Below the pieces are notes generated by a model. The model was given only the letters and a program-made list of their open reading frames with translations. It did not search any database and had not been told where the DNA came from. This document shows positions 24,799-27,517 of a DNA stretch of 27,517 nt, in pieces; positions within the stretch are counted from its first letter, which is position 1, and each line of letters begins with the position of its first letter. The position numbers and the translations under genes are program-made. Origin of the DNA: JAATFY01 sp049276515. Lineage in GTDB: Bacteria > Pseudomonadota > Alphaproteobacteria > UBA9219. The stretch is from the NCBI GenBank assembly GCA_049276515.1, contig JBASWO010000053.1:1-27517 (forward strand), written 5' to 3'.

Positions 24799-24949
24799 GC
24801 TTTATCCCTTGGGAAACTGCATTTTTACGGATATTTGGGGCGAAGTCCATGGGATTAACCATTTTATGAAATTAATTACCCATCTTGAATGACCTATAGA
24901 AAACCCCTAATTTATTGGCATATACGAAATCATAGTGAAGGAAATTGAT

Positions 24950-25171
24950 ATGGGTACCCGCGTACAAAAAGAACTAGATATTGCTGATGCTCTGACACGG
25001 CTTGCTGCACGAGTAGACACCCCAGGAAAGGGTGGTTCCTCAAGTCCAATCCTTCAGCCAGCTGCTACTGAAGCAACTGAACCCGTGGTATTCAGTGGAC
25101 ATCTTTGTAAGCCAGATCGCCATGTAAGTGGCCTTGTTGCCGCACACCCAAGGGGTCGTGGCTTCGGCTAA
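24950..25171 (+). CDS. Small hypothetical protein
   Basis: 73 residues that I do not recognise. A good ribosome binding site (AAGGA, 7 bases before the ATG at 24950) supports translation; a GTG five codons upstream is in frame but overlaps that site. The N-terminal 25 residues look helical and charged (VQKELDIADALTRLAARV). The rest is low in structure, rich in Gly, Ser, Pro and Ala, and ends in a basic Gly/Arg tail (HPRGRGFG). No signal peptide, membrane segment or Cys pair is visible. It lies alone on the + strand between two - strand genes, in a 381-base interval, and ends 8 bases before the DUF1467 stop. It could be lineage-specific or a chance ORF. Confidence 0.55.
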   Translation: MGTRVQKELDIADALTRLAARVDTPGKGGSSSPILQPAATEATEPVVFSGHLCKPDRHVSGLVAAHPRGRGFG

Positions 25172-25179
25172 CAATAAGC

Positions 25180-25434
25180 TCACATACTCATTCGTGACGC
25201 TATGTCACGGAATGAGACAAGCTCTGCTTTAATCAATCCATATATACAGAGCCAGATGACAACAGATATACCTGTTGTCCAAATGGCCTTACGCTTGAGA
25301 TCAGGATTAAGTGGTGCGCCAGGCATCGCACCATCTCTTGGCTTATTCTCACTTTGAATATTGATGGGTAGGACACAGAACATCACCATCCACCAAATCA
25401 GCACAAAAACCATAATCCCGCTGAAGATATTCAT
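25180..25434 (-). CDS. DUF1467 family small membrane protein
   Basis: 84 residues with two transmembrane segments at about 3-25 (IFSGIMVFVLIWWMVMFCVL) and 52-70 (TTGISVVIWLCIYGLIKAEL), separated by a polar loop containing RDGAMPGAPLNPDLKRK. The WWMVMFCVLPI stretch and the G-x-P-G-A-P loop are characteristic of DUF1467, a family of unknown function found in alphaproteobacteria, commonly downstream of rnj. It begins 1 base after the rnj stop, so it is almost certainly in the same operon. Confidence 0.88.
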   Translation of the reverse strand: MNIFSGIMVFVLIWWMVMFCVLPINIQSENKPRDGAMPGAPLNPDLKRKAIWTTGISVVIWLCIYGLIKAELVSFRDIASRMSM

Positions 25435-25435
25435 A

Positions 25436-27112
25436 TTATACCCTCACTAAGTGAACATCGGTTACTGGCTTCTTGCCATGATGCTCTTTAAGCCAGCGTC
25501 GCACAGCAGTAGCTGCGGCATGACGCACTGCTGCATCATCTATACGCGTCGATTTTGGCATACTTTCAACAGCATCTTGGACAATAGCAACAATATCGCC
25601 TTGCATGGCATCGATCCCATCCTCTGCAAGACCCATGAGCGCTACCAAAGGCTCCTGCACAACTTTACCACGTGCGTCCATAACAAGCGTAATAACCGCT
25701 GCACCATTGTAACTCATTTTACGGCGGTTCTTAGCCGCTTCATGATCAAGATGACGCAAAACCTTGCCATCTAAACCTAATCGGCCATTTTTAAGTTCAC
25801 CGACGATTTCATGAATACCTGGACCTAAGCGTATGATTTGGCCATTCGCAGGAATGAGAGTGTCAGGGACTTGGCACTCTTTAGCAATCCGCGCATGCTC
25901 CATTTGATGGCGCGCCTCACCATGCACTGGCAATACAAGTTTTGGCCGCACCCATTGGTAAAGTTCAGTGAGCTCTTCTTGTGCAGGATGTCCAGAGACA
26001 TGAACATTGGCCTGATCTGCTGTAATAACTTTCAAACCATTCGCAATAAGGTTGTTTTGTAAACGTGCGATTGCCTTTTCATTACCCGGTATCTCGCGCG
26101 AGGAAAAAACAACAACATCGCCTTCATCCAATTCAACTTCGGGATGGTCTGACGTAATAATGCGCGGCAAAGCAGAGCGTGGCTCTCCTTGGCATCCCGT
26201 ACAAATCATAACGATTTTGTCTCGAGGCGATAACATGGCTTCGTTTTCACTTAGGAATTCGTTAAATTCTGGGAGATAGCCACACTCTTCAGCGACTTCT
26301 GCATTACGCCACAAGGACCGTCCCACAAGTGTCACATAGCGACCACTTTGCTTGGCAGCTATCGCAATAGATTTGAGCCGAGCAATGTTGCTTGAAAAAC
26401 ACGTAACAATAATACGGCTATTGATAGTTTTAAAAAGCGACTGAAATTCATCCTGAACTGTGCGTTCCGATCCCGAATGCCCAGGCACTAAAGCATTGGT
26501 TGAGTCACCAATGACAGCCAAGACCCCTTCTCGGCCCAATTCTTTGAGACGCTCATCATCGGTTAAACGGCCTACAATGGGATCCGGATCGAATTTCCAA
26601 TCGCCTGTATGTAAGACCATGCCATGAGGTGTTTTGAGGGCCAACATATTGGATTCAGGAATGGAATGCGTAACAGGCACCATTTCACCCTTAAAAGGTC
26701 CAAGCTCAAATCCCCCACCCTGAGGTAATTCAATTATGCGTACAGCACCCTTTAAATCAGCTTGCGCCAGTTTGTTACGAATAAGTTCTGCCGTAAATTT
26801 TGTTGCATAAACAGGGCACTGCAACTGTGACCAAAGATAGGGAATGGCCCCAATATGATCTTCATGACCATGTGTAATCACCATTCCTACCAAATCATCT
26901 CTTCGATCCGTGATAAAAGAAATGTCCGGCATAATAATTTCAACGCCAGGCGTTGTTTCATCACCAAAAGTGATGCCACAATCAACCATAAGCCACTTAC
27001 CGCCCGTGCCATACAGGCTCATATTCATGCCAATTTCGCCGGCACCACCAAGCGACAAATACCATAACGCATCATCGGGTGGACGGTGCGGGTCTCTTCT
27101 TGTTTTGCTCAT
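25436..27112 (-). CDS. rnj: Ribonuclease J
   Basis: 558-residue metallo-beta-lactamase/beta-CASP nuclease that processes and degrades RNA, with 5' exonuclease activity in the family. The metal site HGHEDH is at 81-86 (VITHGHEDHIGAIPYLW) and further ligands are in VTHSIP and HTGDWKFDPDP. The beta-CASP part contains FSSNIARLKSIAIAA, VHVSGHPAQEEL and LVLPVHGEARHQ. The last 110 residues or so form the family's C-terminal domain. The ATG overlaps the coaX stop in ATGA and no clear ribosome binding site is seen, so coupling to coaX is likely. Confidence 0.96.
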   Translation of the reverse strand: MSKTRRDPHRPPDDALWYLSLGGAGEIGMNMSLYGTGGKWLMVDCGITFGDETTPGVEIIMPDISFITDRRDDLVGMVITHGHEDHIGAIPYLWSQLQCPVYATKFTAELIRNKLAQADLKGAVRIIELPQGGGFELGPFKGEMVPVTHSIPESNMLALKTPHGMVLHTGDWKFDPDPIVGRLTDDERLKELGREGVLAVIGDSTNALVPGHSGSERTVQDEFQSLFKTINSRIIVTCFSSNIARLKSIAIAAKQSGRYVTLVGRSLWRNAEVAEECGYLPEFNEFLSENEAMLSPRDKIVMICTGCQGEPRSALPRIITSDHPEVELDEGDVVVFSSREIPGNEKAIARLQNNLIANGLKVITADQANVHVSGHPAQEELTELYQWVRPKLVLPVHGEARHQMEHARIAKECQVPDTLIPANGQIIRLGPGIHEIVGELKNGRLGLDGKVLRHLDHEAAKNRRKMSYNGAAVITLVMDARGKVVQEPLVALMGLAEDGIDAMQGDIVAIVQDAVESMPKSTRIDDAAVRHAAATAVRRWLKEHHGKKPVTDVHLVRV

Positions 27113-27517
27113 TGTTTGGATTTCTTTTGATTTCGTTCAAAGATTTTATAAAGGCCATGCAACGTTAAATCAGCGTCATAATGATCAACGCCATGAACTG
27201 CATTTTCAAATAGTTTTGAGAGGCCACCCGTTGCAATCACTGTCATAGGCTGGCCAAATTCTTTCTTAATACGCGTAATCATACCTTCAATCAGACCTGT
27301 ATAGCCCCAATAGATACCTGATTGGATAGCTTCATTCGTGTTCTTTCCAATAACACGCTTTGATGGCTCAATACCTACGCGTGGTAATTTAGCTGCCGCC
27401 ATATGTAGGGCCTCAAGTGACAGGTTGATGCCCGGCGCAATAGCGCCGCCTACATAATTGCCTTCCGCATCCACAACATCAAAGGTTGTTGCCGTACCAA
27501 AATCGAGGATCAGCAAC
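27109..27517 (-). CDS. coaX: Type III pantothenate kinase, C-terminal part, runs off the window
   Basis: First committed step of coenzyme A synthesis, phosphorylating pantothenate. The visible 136 codons are about the C-terminal half of a normally 255-residue protein; the 5' part lies beyond the right edge. The stretch LILDFGTATTFDVVDAEG followed by YVGGAIAPG, and IYWGYTGLIEGMI and VIATGGLSKLF, are conserved in type III enzymes of the ASKHA fold. The order coaX-rnj-DUF1467 is a common alphaproteobacterial arrangement and supports the assignment. Confidence 0.93.
   Translation of the reverse strand, partial: LLILDFGTATTFDVVDAEGNYVGGAIAPGINLSLEALHMAAAKLPRVGIEPSKRVIGKNTNEAIQSGIYWGYTGLIEGMITRIKKEFGQPMTVIATGGLSKLFENAVHGVDHYDADLTLHGLYKIFERNQKKSKQ

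Noticed and set aside
24838..24930. Promoter-like boxes for alaS and for the small ORF in the divergent AT-rich region
   Set aside because: Candidates such as TTCAAG-N17-TAAAAT on the - strand and TTGAAT-N17-TAATTT on the + strand match consensus poorly in at least one box. Promoters must exist near here, but I cannot place them.
25191..25211. Hairpin of about 8 pairs with a 5-base loop (TTCGTGAC and GTCACGGA) at the end of DUF1467
   Set aside because: It lies inside the DUF1467 coding region and no T-run follows on either strand, so an intrinsic terminator is not supported. It may still help end transcripts at this convergent junction.

Overview
The window looks like a dense stretch of core chromosome from a free-living type of alphaproteobacterium. 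The evidence is the family set: DivK and PleD side by side, an EipB-type (DUF1849) envelope protein, a three-gene transhydrogenase (pntAa, pntAb, pntB), the block coaX-rnj-DUF1467, an alphaproteobacterial AspRS and an AarF/UbiB protein with the KVAQ variant motif. Base composition is moderate to slightly AT-rich and looks even throughout. I cannot fix the order or genus from sequence alone. I found no rRNA, tRNA, insertion sequence, integrase, CRISPR array or phage gene. No gap between genes exceeds about 260 bases.

Left part (1-5217, + strand): aspS lacking its normal 5' end, a MOSC-domain protein, pdxA, and a polytopic membrane protein with C-terminal TPRs resembling TMTC-type glycosyltransferases. 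A small diguanylate cyclase (5214-5903, -) converges on it. Across a 265-base divergent region a + strand run follows: eipB, divK, pleD, a GNAT acetyltransferase and prfC (6169-10980). This puts an envelope-integrity factor, two cell-cycle regulators and two diguanylate cyclases next to each other.

Middle part (10977-17490, - strand): in transcription order fabD, fabG and an ABC1/UbiB-like kinase, then a hairpin, then pntAa, a small membrane-anchored protein of unknown function, pntAb and pntB. The acpP-fabF genes that often follow fabG are not here. The pnt genes encode the proton-translocating transhydrogenase that makes NADPH, the reductant used by FabG.

Right part (17592-27517): hldD, hldE, a GT4-type glycosyltransferase and a short protein with only the N-terminal cysteine-rich domain of prepilin peptidases form a tight + strand operon, probably concerned with ADP-heptose supply and envelope glycans. 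alaS converges on it. A small orphan + strand ORF follows, then, on the - strand, DUF1467, rnj (RNase J) and the C-terminal part of coaX, which runs off the window.

Most of the window is ordinary housekeeping, and I see no clear new defence or mobile system. The points most worth a second look are the broken 5' end of aspS, the unknown protein inside the pnt operon, the prepilin-peptidase-like protein that stops where the catalytic aspartate should be, the unknown C-terminal extension of the glycosyltransferase, and the repeated 4-base overlap of convergent stop codons.
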